NCBI GenBank assembly: GCA_965205925.1
Contig: OZ242183.1
Coordinates: 124,001 to 188,000, forward strand
DNA from: CAYRJD01 sp965205925
GTDB taxonomy: Bacteria > Actinomycetota > Acidimicrobiia > Acidimicrobiales > Poriferisodalaceae
Direction of reading: 5' to 3'
DNA: 64,000 nt
The position numbers were made by a program, and so were the translations under genes. Each line of letters opens with the position of its first letter. Position 1 is the stretch's first letter. Under the pieces are notes generated by a model. It was not told the DNA's origin. It searched no databases and saw nothing but the letters and a program-made list of their open reading frames with translations. Positions 15,911 through 24,934 of the stretch are shown here, piece after piece.

Positions 15911-17465
15911 AGCTATCGGTCATGGGTGTGTCGGCATTTAGGCTTGCGCGCGCGGCGGCTAGCAGGTCGATCTGCTGGGATGCGATCAGCGGTGTAGTTG
16001 GCTTAATGGCTTGCCCGGTTCGCTGGATGTGCGTGGTAGCGGTTCGGCCGTGCCAATGAGCCGCGGCCGCCACGGTTTGTGCCAGTCGATCCGACTCCCT
16101 GCAAGCACCGGTGGAGTGACCGGTGGAATGATCTGTGGAATGATCGCTGGAGACTCTTGCAGAGGCGATCGCACCGGCGATGACGCCGGTCAGAACATCC
16201 CCCGAGCCAGCCGTAGCAAGACGTTGCGAACCGGACGTAACCGCATACACGCAACCCGTCTTACCGTGTGGTGAGGGGCTAGGCGCGGGCGTGGCAATCA
16301 AGGTTGTAGGTCCCTTAAGCACGACAATCGCGTTGAACAACTGTGCTGCTTCTAGCACTGACTTGAACCGATCTTGCTTAGAAGCAGCACCCATCAGATG
16401 CTTGAACTCACCCTCATGCGGGGTAAGCACGGTGGCTGCGCTACGTCCTTGCACACAGTTTGGGTTTGCTGCCACTGCAGACAATGCGTCAGCGTCTATT
16501 ACTACTGGCAGTGGACAATGCGCTATCAGGTCTGCTGTTTTGGCGATTACATGAGTTGTGCTGCCCAACCCCGGGCCGATAACCAACAAGCGATAGCGAT
16601 CTAGGTCTTCGTCTTCTAACACATTCGCCACCCAATCCGAGCCGGTACTGAGTGCCACCACCTCTTGTGTCCGCTTGATGTCTTCGCCTTGACAGCCAGG
16701 AGTGCTCAGCGCCACCATTCCTGCTCCGGCTTGTAAGGCTGCGGCACTAGTTAGGTATCCCGCTCCGGGATACAGCTGCGAACCGGCCACTACTCGGACT
16801 GCGGTTTGCCATTTGTGCGTGTCTATGGGTGCTTGCCCCAAGACAGAGTTGGCGTCAGCGTCGGTTAGCAGGTGAGCCTGCGCCACAGAAGTTGTAGCTG
16901 CGGTTAGCTCGTTGCCTATGTCGATGACCTTTAATCTCCCCACCTTTGCGGCTGCGGGATGTAGCAACAGGCCTGGCTTTAAAGCGGCGAAGGTGAGTGT
17001 CAGCTCGGCATTCCAAGAACCGTGGTCGTAACCAGTGAGCGCATCAATACCAGAGGGCACGTCAACCGCTAGCACCGGTGCGGACGGTTGCGGACCGGGA
17101 TCCCACCGAGCGCGCAACCCAGTGCCGAAGGCAGCATCGATAACGAGGTCGTAGCACTCTCCACAATCGTTTGGTGATAGCCAGTCCGGTGCGCCCTCGG
17201 CAAGGACAGACACGGCTGCTGGTGGGAGAACATCACATCGCGCGCCCCAGCTGTTCAGCATTTCGGCTGCCACGACGCCGTCAGCTCCGTTGTTGCCAGG
17301 GCCGCTGATTACAAGCACGCGCCGGCCATAAGTCCCGCCGATGAGTTCGCGAGCCGCAAAGGCAACCGCAGTGCCGGCTCGCTGGATGAGTGTGGTGGTG
17401 CTTACCTGTTTGCTAGCCGTTGAGTCTGCCTCGTTCATCTGAACCGGTGTAACGATGGGAATCAT
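15903..17465 (-). CDS. nnr: Nnr, bifunctional NAD(P)HX epimerase/dehydratase
   Basis: This enzyme repairs hydrated NADH and NADPH. It is 520 residues with two domains. The N-terminal YjeF-type epimerase shows NEADSTASKQVSTTTLIQRAG and ISGPGNNGADGVVAAEML. The C-terminal ribokinase-like dehydratase shows LLVIGPGLGSTTHVI, PVVIDADALSAVA, TVLTPHEGEFKHLMG and LATAGSGDVLTGVIAGAIAS, with the catalytic Asp in the last motif. A short His-Ser-Thr repeat near residues 438-453 interrupts the C-terminal domain just after the GSGD motif and is encoded by a 12-bp tandem repeat (separate entry). It sits between acpS (9 bp) and alr (overlap). Confidence 0.94.
   Translation of the reverse strand: MIPIVTPVQMNEADSTASKQVSTTTLIQRAGTAVAFAARELIGGTYGRRVLVISGPGNNGADGVVAAEMLNSWGARCDVLPPAAVSVLAEGAPDWLSPNDCGECYDLVIDAAFGTGLRARWDPGPQPSAPVLAVDVPSGIDALTGYDHGSWNAELTLTFAALKPGLLLHPAAAKVGRLKVIDIGNELTAATTSVAQAHLLTDADANSVLGQAPIDTHKWQTAVRVVAGSQLYPGAGYLTSAAALQAGAGMVALSTPGCQGEDIKRTQEVVALSTGSDWVANVLEDEDLDRYRLLVIGPGLGSTTHVIAKTADLIAHCPLPVVIDADALSAVAANPNCVQGRSAATVLTPHEGEFKHLMGAASKQDRFKSVLEAAQLFNAIVVLKGPTTLIATPAPSPSPHGKTGCVYAVTSGSQRLATAGSGDVLTGVIAGAIASARVSSDHSTDHSTGHSTGACRESDRLAQTVAAAAHWHGRTATTHIQRTGQAIKPTTPLIASQQIDLLAAARASLNADTPMTDSCA
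16107..16154. repeat. 12-bp tandem repeat, four units, inside nnr
   Basis: Four 12-bp units on the plus strand: accggtggagtg, accggtggaatg, atctgtggaatg and atcgctggagac. Read on the coding strand they give an HST-type tetrapeptide repeat. The core GGTGGA(A/G)T is the same as in the pcrA repeat (6703-6774) and the GNAT repeat (61394-61501), although the encoded peptides differ in the last. Confidence 0.85.
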
Positions 17466-17474
17466 GCTTGAGTC

Positions 17475-17915
17475 TTATTGCGCAGCCACCACAGCACCAG
17501 CGTTAGTGGAGGTGTGCGACATTGACACGTGCCAGTTGGTTACACCGCGTTGCGCTGCTAGCGCAGCAGCGGAGCCGGTCAGGTTTAGTTCTGGTTGGCC
17601 AGAGGAAAGGCGGCGGATCTCGATGTCGTGAAAGCGCACGGATCCGATGCCGACCCCGAGGGCTTTCATGACCGCTTCTTTGGCTGCGAAACGTGCAGCC
17701 AAACGACTAGCGCGCGCAGCCGTGGTTTGCCCCTTGGCTTGATCAAGCTCAAGTTCGGTAAACAACCGCTGACTTATGCCGGTGCGTCTAGCAAGTGCAC
17801 GTTCAAAACGAGCGACATCAACTAGGTCAATACCAACGCCAAGCATTTGACCAGTCTGGGGTTGGCTTGTCTGGGTTGCTGCGTCTTGCGTGCGATGTGT
17901 TTGCGTCTCAGACAT
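17475..17915 (-). CDS. acpS: AcpS, holo-[acyl-carrier-protein] synthase
   Basis: AcpS transfers 4'-phosphopantetheine from CoA to apo-ACP. It is 146 residues from the ATG at 17915. The core begins LGVGIDLVDVARFERAL with the metal-binding Asp, and continues RLAARFAAKEAVMKALG with the Glu and Lys of the active site, then WHVSMSHTSTNAGAVVAAQ. The first ~23 residues are a Gln/Thr-rich stretch, so translation could instead begin at the ATG at 17846; an AAAGGA stretch lies upstream of 17915, but its spacing is long. It is followed 9 bp later by nnr. Confidence 0.92.
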   Translation of the reverse strand: MSETQTHRTQDAATQTSQPQTGQMLGVGIDLVDVARFERALARRTGISQRLFTELELDQAKGQTTAARASRLAARFAAKEAVMKALGVGIGSVRFHDIEIRRLSSGQPELNLTGSAAALAAQRGVTNWHVSMSHTSTNAGAVVAAQ

Positions 17916-17949
17916 GCATGCGATCTTGTAATCCTTTGGAACAGCAAAA

Positions 17950-20900
17950 TCAGTCGGAGTTATTAGTTGGAGTTGTGTCGCCTGTGCTTGGCGTTATCCA
18001 GCTTTCAGCCAACACGTACACCGGTCGAGTTAGCAAATCAACCACATCTATTTGCCCCAAAACATCATCTTTGAAGACGGGCAAGGCCTCTGTAACGGCA
18101 TCCACCAAAGCGCCATAGCGTCCGCGATATCCGCGTAGCACAGCACGCATCTGATGCGCCCTAATCGTGGATGCAAACTGACAGTGCAGCAAGGTAAGAC
18201 CGACCACGCGTCCGTCCTTGGTCTCAGGCACATGAATCACCGTGCGGCCGTCACTGCCGCGTCCAACCGTTACCTCACGCTCAAACGCGGCACGGTGTTT
18301 GGTACCACGTAAGCGCGAGTCGGTTCCTGTGCGCGAGGTGATTTCACATGCAACGCCACCACGGTCGACCACTTGGATGGTGGCGGCTGGGCGGGTGAGA
18401 TCTATTGCAGTTTCGTGTAACGCACCGCTGTCTGCGGTGATCTCACCGTCGATGCGATAGCGGGTATAGCCCACGACCTCTTTGACGGCGGGATCAAGAG
18501 CCGCCAAGGTTTGGAGAGAGGCATAGCTGAGACGATCGCGCGGTGCACCGGCCTCCTGCACTTGCGTTACCAGTAACGAAGCCAACAATGAATCTTCGGA
18601 GCGTGAAATACCCACAGTTACCGACTTTGCCTGATGCTTGATGGTGTCCACTGGACGAGTTAGTTCATCAATGGCGGTGTTTAAGACTCTCTCAAGATCT
18701 TCTAACACAGTCCCCGGCGTGCCAACTTTGCCGAGAGTCTGCTGATAAAGCTCAAGTCCGGTAACACCTTGCACAAATGGCAGCACCGAAGTCAGCCGCA
18801 GTGCTGTACCAACACGTAGATGTCCGTCGTATGAGCCGGCCTGTAAGGCAGATAGCAAACGATTTGCTGGAGCGGTGATGTCTTCGGCCACACCAGCCAA
18901 CAGATCCCCGGTTGAGCTGGTCGGTACGGTCGCGGCATTTTCCGGTGCCATGTAGCGACCTACGGCAGCTTCAACAGCAACTCTCATCTCACGTAATGGG
19001 TCGGCCAGTGAATCAATCACACGCGCTGCTTCATAGGAAAAAAGATGCCCGGCAACGGCTGCCAGCACGAAGTCGAGTGCGCGATGCACCTGCGGGACGG
19101 TCACAACATCGGGTTCGCCAGCAAACTGACTGGTCTTGGATGCGAATACCACCGGTGTGGAACGGTGAGCTCTGTAAATCTCAATCTCTTTGGCTATGTC
19201 TGCATCCACCGAGGACGGCACACCAGCTGCGCAAACGAGGATTAATGGCTCACTTGACAGATCTATGTGCTTCTTGTTTTCGGTGAAATCTTCTGCCACT
19301 GCGTGATAACAAAGCTCTGAAAGCTTGATGCGGATTTCGCGCGCTGCGACATGGTTGACGCCGTTACCCACCACCGCCCAGTGTCTCTTAAATCCGACGT
19401 GACGACGAGCTATCAAGGCGATTTCTGCGCGGCTGGCCAGCACTTCCTCAATGGCGGCTGGCATGGCCTCTAACGCGTTTAGTAGATCGGTTGTGAACTC
19501 TTCGTGCGCTGCGGACAAGGTGCTTGCGCCAGACCGGTCAGAGTTTCCAGCAGAACGGAACTCTGAGCTAATAGCCACAGACAGCAGCACTATGGCCGCT
19601 ACCTGCGCATAGAAAGCCTTGGTAGATGCCACCGACATCTCCACATCACGCCCGTCGGAGGTATAGAGGACGCCATCGGCACGTTCGGTTAGGTCGCTGT
19701 TGCGACGATTGACGATCGCTAGCACCAGTGCGCCTCGCGCGCGTACGAGTTCGACCGTGCGATTGAGATCGGTGGTAGTGCCTGACTGGCTGACCGCTAC
19801 GACCAGTGTGTCGCTCATGTCGCTCGTCAAACCAAAGCCGCTGAGTTCGGTAGCTAGTTCGGCCGAGACCTTCGGAAATGCTGGATGTAAATCTGCGTGA
19901 TCGCAGAAAAACGGTAGGGCGGCTGCAGCTATGGCTGCGGTTCCTTGGCCGATGGCAACGATGTTTTTGATCCGGCCTGTGTTCAGGGCTTCGCGGACGT
20001 TGGCGGGTAAGGCGGAGTCTTCAAGCACCACTCTGGCATGTTGGTTAAAGGAGTTGGAGCGATAGTGCTCGATTCTCCCGCGCAAGGTGGTGCGAAACGA
20101 GCGAGGGGCTTCGCGGATTTCTTTTAGAAAAAAGTGTGGGGCATCGCCACGGTCAATGTCTCTGGTTGTGATCTCCGCTGTGGTGATCTCATCTTTGGCC
20201 ACTGGCAACTGCGAGTTATCAAATGAATAACGATCCACGGCTTGCAACCGCGCCAGCGCTTCAGGGTTTTGCTCGGTGCGATTAGTGAGATTAGTAAGAC
20301 CGGTGAGATTGTCGGGATCGAGCAGAATGATCTGGCCTCGGCTGCCAACTGGATTGTTGCGGTCGGCGGATGCTTCACCATTCATCCGCAGGTAGTGATC
20401 AACCTCCTCCACCAGTCCATACGGCTCGCTGGCAACGATGTAAGCGTTGTCATTGGCGCCCACGTACAGGGCTTGACCACTGCCTCGCAGTGCCAGCATC
20501 AGACATCTAGGCGCGGCTTGCGTGTGCGCCGCAATGGCAACTGATCCTTCAAGATCGTTAACCGTGGAGGAGAATGCCGACCGCACCTGCGTGCTCGCGA
20601 TAACACTGTTTGTGTTGTCCGTTAGCAAAGCACGGCGCAACAGCGTTGGTATCACCTTGGCGTCGGTGGTTACTTCGGGAGCGATTTGGAGGTTGTTGCT
20701 TTCCTTCAGATCGGTGTAGTTGTCAACATCTCCATTAAGAACAGCTGCGCAGTGAACTGATGCATTGTGTTCAGCTGTCGTGTGCTCAGCGGCACCGTGT
20801 TCAAAACCGTCAAGTGGGTGAGCGTTTGGTTCGGAGATGATCCCAACGCTGGCCCAGCGGGTGTGCGCCAAAACCGACACCGTTGTGCCAGCCGTGTTAA

Positions 20901-21603
20901 GAGCAGTGTGCAGCTTTTGGTCGCTGCTTATTTGCTCACGTAATGCCGCGGTGTTGTCGCCGAGTTCACCGATCTCCGCGGCAACTTTGTAAACAAACGG
21001 CGTGCCATTGGCCTCTGCGGTGCTTTTTTTGTCAGCAACGAAAACTTGCAACCCGGCCGAATCTCGACCTCTCACCTCAAGCCGATCCAAACTCGAGAGA
21101 GCAACCTGGATAGCCCACAGCCCTGTAACGCACGAACTAGTCAGCAACGCACCGGCTTTTCTATCTGACTGAGCAGCGCTACTCGACAGAGCAACGATCG
21201 CAGAAGCTGTGCGAAGTCGATCGCGCGCGATTGCAAACACGCTGTCAGCTAATCGACCAGCCAGATCGGTCGTTTCGGTTACCGCTTCGGCTGCTTGTGA
21301 TGGTGGAGCATCCAACAAAGCGTCGATGCGAGCCAACTGTTCGGCCAATGCAGTTACCGCCGAGCTAACCGCTGCCTTAGTTTGCGGATCGTTTACTAGT
21401 CGGTGAACACCAGGTAGCGACCGCAGTCGCTGATCGACCGAACGGGTCATTTCGGCAGCGCTGCGTAATAACGGCATTTGAGCTACCGGTTTGGTTATCT
21501 CCCTCAACTCATTGGTGGCTTGCGCTAGCACTGGCGCCAATAGCTCAGGTGCGATTGGCGGACGATCATCGCTTTGGCTTATCACCGCGACAATTCCGCA
21601 CAT
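17950..21603 (-). CDS. glmS: Giant GlmS-like glutamine--fructose-6-phosphate aminotransferase
   Basis: This is a GlmS-type enzyme of amino-sugar synthesis, but 1217 residues long against about 610 usually. The amidotransferase domain starts MCGIVAVISQ with the N-terminal nucleophile Cys2. A helical insert of about 155 residues then separates it from LEVRGRDSAGLQVF (~175-188). HTRWAS (247-252), LNGDVDNY (289-296) and TTDAKVIPTLL follow. The isomerase part has HFFLKEIREAPRSFRTTLRGR (500 region), SQSGTTTDLN (605-614), STKAF (660-664) and ELCYHAVAEDF (763-773). A KSVTV motif (993-997), normally the extreme C-terminus, is preceded by an insert of about 120 residues and followed by a further 220-residue extension. 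The usual GTS sugar-binding motif reads GTA. Its place next to glmM supports a GlmS role; activity is inferred. Confidence 0.88.
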   Translation of the reverse strand: MCGIVAVISQSDDRPPIAPELLAPVLAQATNELREITKPVAQMPLLRSAAEMTRSVDQRLRSLPGVHRLVNDPQTKAAVSSAVTALAEQLARIDALLDAPPSQAAEAVTETTDLAGRLADSVFAIARDRLRTASAIVALSSSAAQSDRKAGALLTSSCVTGLWAIQVALSSLDRLEVRGRDSAGLQVFVADKKSTAEANGTPFVYKVAAEIGELGDNTAALREQISSDQKLHTALNTAGTTVSVLAHTRWASVGIISEPNAHPLDGFEHGAAEHTTAEHNASVHCAAVLNGDVDNYTDLKESNNLQIAPEVTTDAKVIPTLLRRALLTDNTNSVIASTQVRSAFSSTVNDLEGSVAIAAHTQAAPRCLMLALRGSGQALYVGANDNAYIVASEPYGLVEEVDHYLRMNGEASADRNNPVGSRGQIILLDPDNLTGLTNLTNRTEQNPEALARLQAVDRYSFDNSQLPVAKDEITTAEITTRDIDRGDAPHFFLKEIREAPRSFRTTLRGRIEHYRSNSFNQHARVVLEDSALPANVREALNTGRIKNIVAIGQGTAAIAAAALPFFCDHADLHPAFPKVSAELATELSGFGLTSDMSDTLVVAVSQSGTTTDLNRTVELVRARGALVLAIVNRRNSDLTERADGVLYTSDGRDVEMSVASTKAFYAQVAAIVLLSVAISSEFRSAGNSDRSGASTLSAAHEEFTTDLLNALEAMPAAIEEVLASRAEIALIARRHVGFKRHWAVVGNGVNHVAAREIRIKLSELCYHAVAEDFTENKKHIDLSSEPLILVCAAGVPSSVDADIAKEIEIYRAHRSTPVVFASKTSQFAGEPDVVTVPQVHRALDFVLAAVAGHLFSYEAARVIDSLADPLREMRVAVEAAVGRYMAPENAATVPTSSTGDLLAGVAEDITAPANRLLSALQAGSYDGHLRVGTALRLTSVLPFVQGVTGLELYQQTLGKVGTPGTVLEDLERVLNTAIDELTRPVDTIKHQAKSVTVGISRSEDSLLASLLVTQVQEAGAPRDRLSYASLQTLAALDPAVKEVVGYTRYRIDGEITADSGALHETAIDLTRPAATIQVVDRGGVACEITSRTGTDSRLRGTKHRAAFEREVTVGRGSDGRTVIHVPETKDGRVVGLTLLHCQFASTIRAHQMRAVLRGYRGRYGALVDAVTEALPVFKDDVLGQIDVVDLLTRPVYVLAESWITPSTGDTTPTNNSD

Positions 21604-21679
21604 GCCTGTTGAGATTACCGATCGGTATAGCTGCCAGAGTTACTTTGTTGGCACAGCGCAACCAGAACCGCGGCCGCAG

Positions 21680-23059
21680 CTACAGCGACAGTTCGTCTCG
21701 CACTAACGCAACAAGCCGATCACAGAGCTGTTCGGCATAGTCGCTGCTTGCTGCCTCCACCATCACTCGCACCAGTGGCTCGGTTCCGCTTGGCCTTACC
21801 AACACGCGGGTGTGTGGATCTGCATTAGCGGCAATCTCATTGATCTGGTGCTCGAGAGCCGCTGGCAGTCCATCCGAAATCTCTGAGACGCGGCTCTCAA
21901 GGATGGGAACACCTTTGAGCACCTGGGGATACTGCGTCATGGCATTGGCGGCTAGAGCTGCACTGCTCTGATTTGGGTTTAATCCTCTAGACCGCAGCAG
22001 TAAGTCAGCCAGTTGCACACCGCTGCGGAGCCCGTCACCCGTGGCAGCTAGACGTCTGAAAATTATGTGGCCGGATTGTTCACCTCCCAAGTCGAACCCG
22101 CCTGCATCTATTGCATTCAGCACGTAACGGTCGCCTACGGGGGTTTCTGCGATGGCAATGTTGGCGGTTGCCAACGCCTCTCGTAGGCCGAGATTTGACA
22201 TGACAGTGGAAACCAGCGTGCGCTTTGAAAGTTCTCCCGCGGCCGCTAAATCGCGTGCGAACAACGCCAACAACCGGTCTCCGTTGATCAGGTTGCCAGC
22301 GCTATCAACCGCAATCAACCGATCTCCATCACCGTCAAAGCACAACCCTAAATCGGAGCCACTACGAACCACTTCGGTCTGAGTGGCTTGCGGGTGCGCA
22401 GAACCGCAGCCGTCGTTGATGTTGCGTCCGTCAGGGGCGTCAAACAGTGCTTCAACTTCTGCACCGAGGTTGCGCAAAATCTCCGCAGCGTAAGAAGCGG
22501 TAGCACCATTTGCAGCATCAACTACTAGACGCAAGCCTTTAAGACTGCGATCGCCAATGCCCGCAGCGAGCGAGCTCTCATAAAGGCGCATTACTTTGGC
22601 TGGCTCTATCTCGCCTCGCCGCCTTTGCGGCACAGCAGCATGCGTTCTATCTGGCTTTATCTCGATTTGATCAACTTGTTCAGCAATCGCCTGTTCTGTT
22701 TGATCGCTTAGTTTGGTGCCGCCGATCGCAAACAGCTTCACACCATTATCGGTCCACGGATTGTGCGAGGCAGACACCATGGCACCGTTGCAGTTCCACA
22801 AATCGCATGCGAAAGAAACCACTGGTGTAGCAACCACTGCCAAGTCGATCACCTCTGCGCCAGCGGCTCTTAGGCCTTGAGTGAGCGCAGCCACTAGCCG
22901 TGGGGACGATTCACGCGTGTCAGCACCGACGACAAATCGTTGCTCGCCTAATACCTGTGCGGCTACAAAACCCAGGCGGTCGACAAATTCTTCGGTTAGC
23001 TGGCTGAACGCAACTGCGCGTACGCCATCAGTGCCAAAACGCAAAGACTCACTGGGCAC
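21680..23059 (-). CDS. glmM: GlmM, phosphoglucosamine mutase
   Basis: GlmM converts glucosamine-6-phosphate to glucosamine-1-phosphate on the way to UDP-GlcNAc. It is 459 residues. It opens SLRFGTDGVRAVAFSQL, has the catalytic phosphoserine loop MVSASHNPWTDNGVKLF, the metal-binding loop LCFDGDGDRLIAVDSAG, the sugar-specificity loop LGGEQSGHIIF and the phosphate-binding RPSGTEPLVRVMVEA. It is followed by glmS after 76 bp, an intact two-step pathway. It lies 18 bp downstream of rpsI, as in other actinobacteria. Confidence 0.97.
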   Translation of the reverse strand: MPSESLRFGTDGVRAVAFSQLTEEFVDRLGFVAAQVLGEQRFVVGADTRESSPRLVAALTQGLRAAGAEVIDLAVVATPVVSFACDLWNCNGAMVSASHNPWTDNGVKLFAIGGTKLSDQTEQAIAEQVDQIEIKPDRTHAAVPQRRRGEIEPAKVMRLYESSLAAGIGDRSLKGLRLVVDAANGATASYAAEILRNLGAEVEALFDAPDGRNINDGCGSAHPQATQTEVVRSGSDLGLCFDGDGDRLIAVDSAGNLINGDRLLALFARDLAAAGELSKRTLVSTVMSNLGLREALATANIAIAETPVGDRYVLNAIDAGGFDLGGEQSGHIIFRRLAATGDGLRSGVQLADLLLRSRGLNPNQSSAALAANAMTQYPQVLKGVPILESRVSEISDGLPAALEHQINEIAANADPHTRVLVRPSGTEPLVRVMVEAASSDYAEQLCDRLVALVRDELSL

Positions 23060-23077
23060 GAATAAATGCCGCTCGGC

Positions 23078-23470
23078 TTAACGCTTGGAGTACTGCGGAG
23101 CCTTGCGAGCTTTTTTGAGACCGTACTTTTTGCTTTCCTTGATGCGCGAATCACGCTGCAACAAGCCAGCTGGTTTAAGAGCTGCGCGGTACTCAGAGTC
23201 AATCTCAACCAATGCCCGCGCAATGCCAAGACGCACCGCATCTGCTTGACCGGAAATGCCGCCCCCGTTCACAGTTGCGTCTATGTCGTAGTTCTGTTCT
23301 GTTTCACTCAGTCGCAGCGGCTCTGTGATATTCATGCGGTGGCTGGCCGACGTAAAAAATTTCTCGAACTCTCGTCCGTTTATCCGAATAATCCCAGTAC
23401 CGGAATGCAGTCGCACGCGGGCTATGGCCCGCTTACGGCGACCGGTTGTTTGTGTGAGGGGTTGAGGCAC
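23078..23470 (-). CDS. rpsI: Ribosomal protein S9 (uS9)
   Basis: A small-subunit protein whose C-terminal tail reaches the P-site tRNA. It is 130 residues, of family length, with a GTG start. The N-terminal GRRKRAIARVRLHSGTG, middle GGGISGQADAVRLGIARALV and basic C-terminus ESKKYGLKKARKAPQYSKR are conserved, including the terminal Ser-Lys-Arg. It follows rplM by 24 bp, as in nearly all bacteria. Confidence 0.97.
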   Translation of the reverse strand: MPQPLTQTTGRRKRAIARVRLHSGTGIIRINGREFEKFFTSASHRMNITEPLRLSETEQNYDIDATVNGGGISGQADAVRLGIARALVEIDSEYRAALKPAGLLQRDSRIKESKKYGLKKARKAPQYSKR

Positions 23471-23494
23471 TAGTTACTCCGTCGAAAGCTTCAG

Positions 23495-24013
23495 TTACTT
23501 AGCAGCACGTTTTTCAGCGCTAAGGCGAGCAGCATGGCGAGAATTACTAGCTACCTCACCGCGGCGAGTGCGCTTACCGGTGCGCTCCACAGTAAGAGGC
23601 TTGGGTGATTGAGCAGCATGAGGATGATCCGGACCGGCATACACCTTCAGCTTGTGAAGCTGCGCTGCACCTAGTCGGTTGCGCGGCAACATTCCTGCAA
23701 TCGTTTTACGTACTGCATCCGCTGGACGACGCTCTAACAGATCGCCATACGTTTGGCTGCGTAGTCCGCCTGGGTAACCCGAGTGGCGATAGACCTGCTT
23801 CTGATTCAGCTTGTCACCCGTTAGCACCACCTTGTCGGCGTTAACAATGACGACATGATCACCGGTATCGATGTAGGGGGCAAACGTGGGCTTGTGCTTG
23901 CCGCTCAACAAACGAGCAGCCGCTGTAGCTAACCGGCCTAGCACCAAGCCATCGGCGTCAATGACATGCCACTCACGGGTTATCTCGCTGGTTTTTGGTG
24001 CGTAAGTGCGCAT
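23495..24013 (-). CDS. rplM: Ribosomal protein L13 (uL13)
   Basis: An early-assembly large-subunit protein, 172 residues from the ATG at 24013, where MRTYAPKTSEITREWHVIDA matches the family; the frame is open to 24088 but that start has no support. Conserved blocks are GRLATAAARLLSGKHKPTFAP, VVIVNADKVVLTGDKL, HSGYPGGLRS and GMLPRNRLGAAQLHKLKVYAG. The C-terminus has an Arg/Lys-rich extension of about 25 residues beyond the usual end. It is preceded by truA and followed by rpsI. Confidence 0.96.
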   Translation of the reverse strand: MRTYAPKTSEITREWHVIDADGLVLGRLATAAARLLSGKHKPTFAPYIDTGDHVVIVNADKVVLTGDKLNQKQVYRHSGYPGGLRSQTYGDLLERRPADAVRKTIAGMLPRNRLGAAQLHKLKVYAGPDHPHAAQSPKPLTVERTGKRTRRGEVASNSRHAARLSAEKRAAK

Positions 24014-24091
24014 AACTAGAGAGCTAAGGCTAAGGCCAGAAGAGACACCTCGCAACGTACTGGATTTGCAGTACTCGTCAGCGAGCAAGGC

Positions 24092-24892
24092 TCAATAATC
24101 AACGCCAATCAAGGTGAGACCGTGAGGTGGAGCGATTCGTCTAACCGTGTTGCGATCTTTGGCGGCCATGATCTCAGGCACTTCATCCACACGATGGCGT
24201 GCCTGGCCGACCGAAACGCACAGTCCCACGAGCGATCTGACCATCTGCTGGCAAAACGCACGAGCGGTGATTTCAAACTCCAGTAGAGATCTTGTTGAAG
24301 CCTGGCTCCAGTGCGCATGCAGCACTTTTCGAACCAGACCCTTAGGCGGTTCGGTTTGCCGGCAGAAGGAGCTGAAATCGTGCTCGCCTATGAAATATTC
24401 GGCCGCTTCGTTCATGGCCTGCACATCTAGTGGCTTGGTCAGGTGCCATTGACGGTGAGCTTGCAGCGGGTCACAACTGGACGAATTGCAAACCAAGTAT
24501 TGATATGTACGCGACTGTGCGCAGTAACGAGCGTCAAAATTGCTGGGAACCACACTTGCCGTGGTCACGGCGATCTCGGGCGCCAGCATTTTGTTGAGCC
24601 TGTTCGCTAAATCGGCAACGCCAGCGTCGGTAGGGTTTTCGCCAATAGAAAAAGTCACCACCTGCGCGGTCGCATGCACACCGGCATCGGTTCGGCCTGC
24701 TACCGCAAGTTCAACCGGAACTCTCAGCACGCGCTCCAACGCACTGCGTAACTCTCCCGCTACGGTTCGCACACCCAAATTTTCTGCAAACCCTCGAAAA
24801 TTTTTCCCGTTGTAAGCCAGGTCTAACCGAATTTTGCTAGCCGCGTTATTGTTTTCATGGGCATCTAGCGACTTTTTTGTAGCGGCACTCAT
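24092..24892 (-). CDS. truA: TruA, tRNA pseudouridine(38-40) synthase
   Basis: TruA isomerises U38-U40 in the tRNA anticodon arm. The core begins KIRLDLAYNGKNFRGFAENLG, the catalytic Asp is in VAGRTDAGVHATAQVV, and DARYCAQSRTYQYLV, FSSFCRQTEPPKGLVR and ARAFCQQMVRSLVG follow. The frame is open to a GTG at 24934, which would abut the ATG of the divergent deacylase gene with no room for either promoter; the ATG at 24892 is chosen, but 24934 remains possible. The first ~20 residues are not conserved. It precedes rplM in the usual actinobacterial order. Confidence 0.93.
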   Translation of the reverse strand: MSAATKKSLDAHENNNAASKIRLDLAYNGKNFRGFAENLGVRTVAGELRSALERVLRVPVELAVAGRTDAGVHATAQVVTFSIGENPTDAGVADLANRLNKMLAPEIAVTTASVVPSNFDARYCAQSRTYQYLVCNSSSCDPLQAHRQWHLTKPLDVQAMNEAAEYFIGEHDFSSFCRQTEPPKGLVRKVLHAHWSQASTRSLLEFEITARAFCQQMVRSLVGLCVSVGQARHRVDEVPEIMAAKDRNTVRRIAPPHGLTLIGVDY

Positions 24893-24934
24893 AGTGCTGA
24901 GAGTAATGTCGGCGCGAGGAATGGGGTAACTCAC

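Noticed and set aside
17950..21603. Possibility that the giant glmS is two genes joined by a missed frameshift
   Set aside because: The frame is open over 1217 codons, the catalytic motifs are spread in the right order on both sides of each insert, and no second start with a ribosome-binding site is evident.
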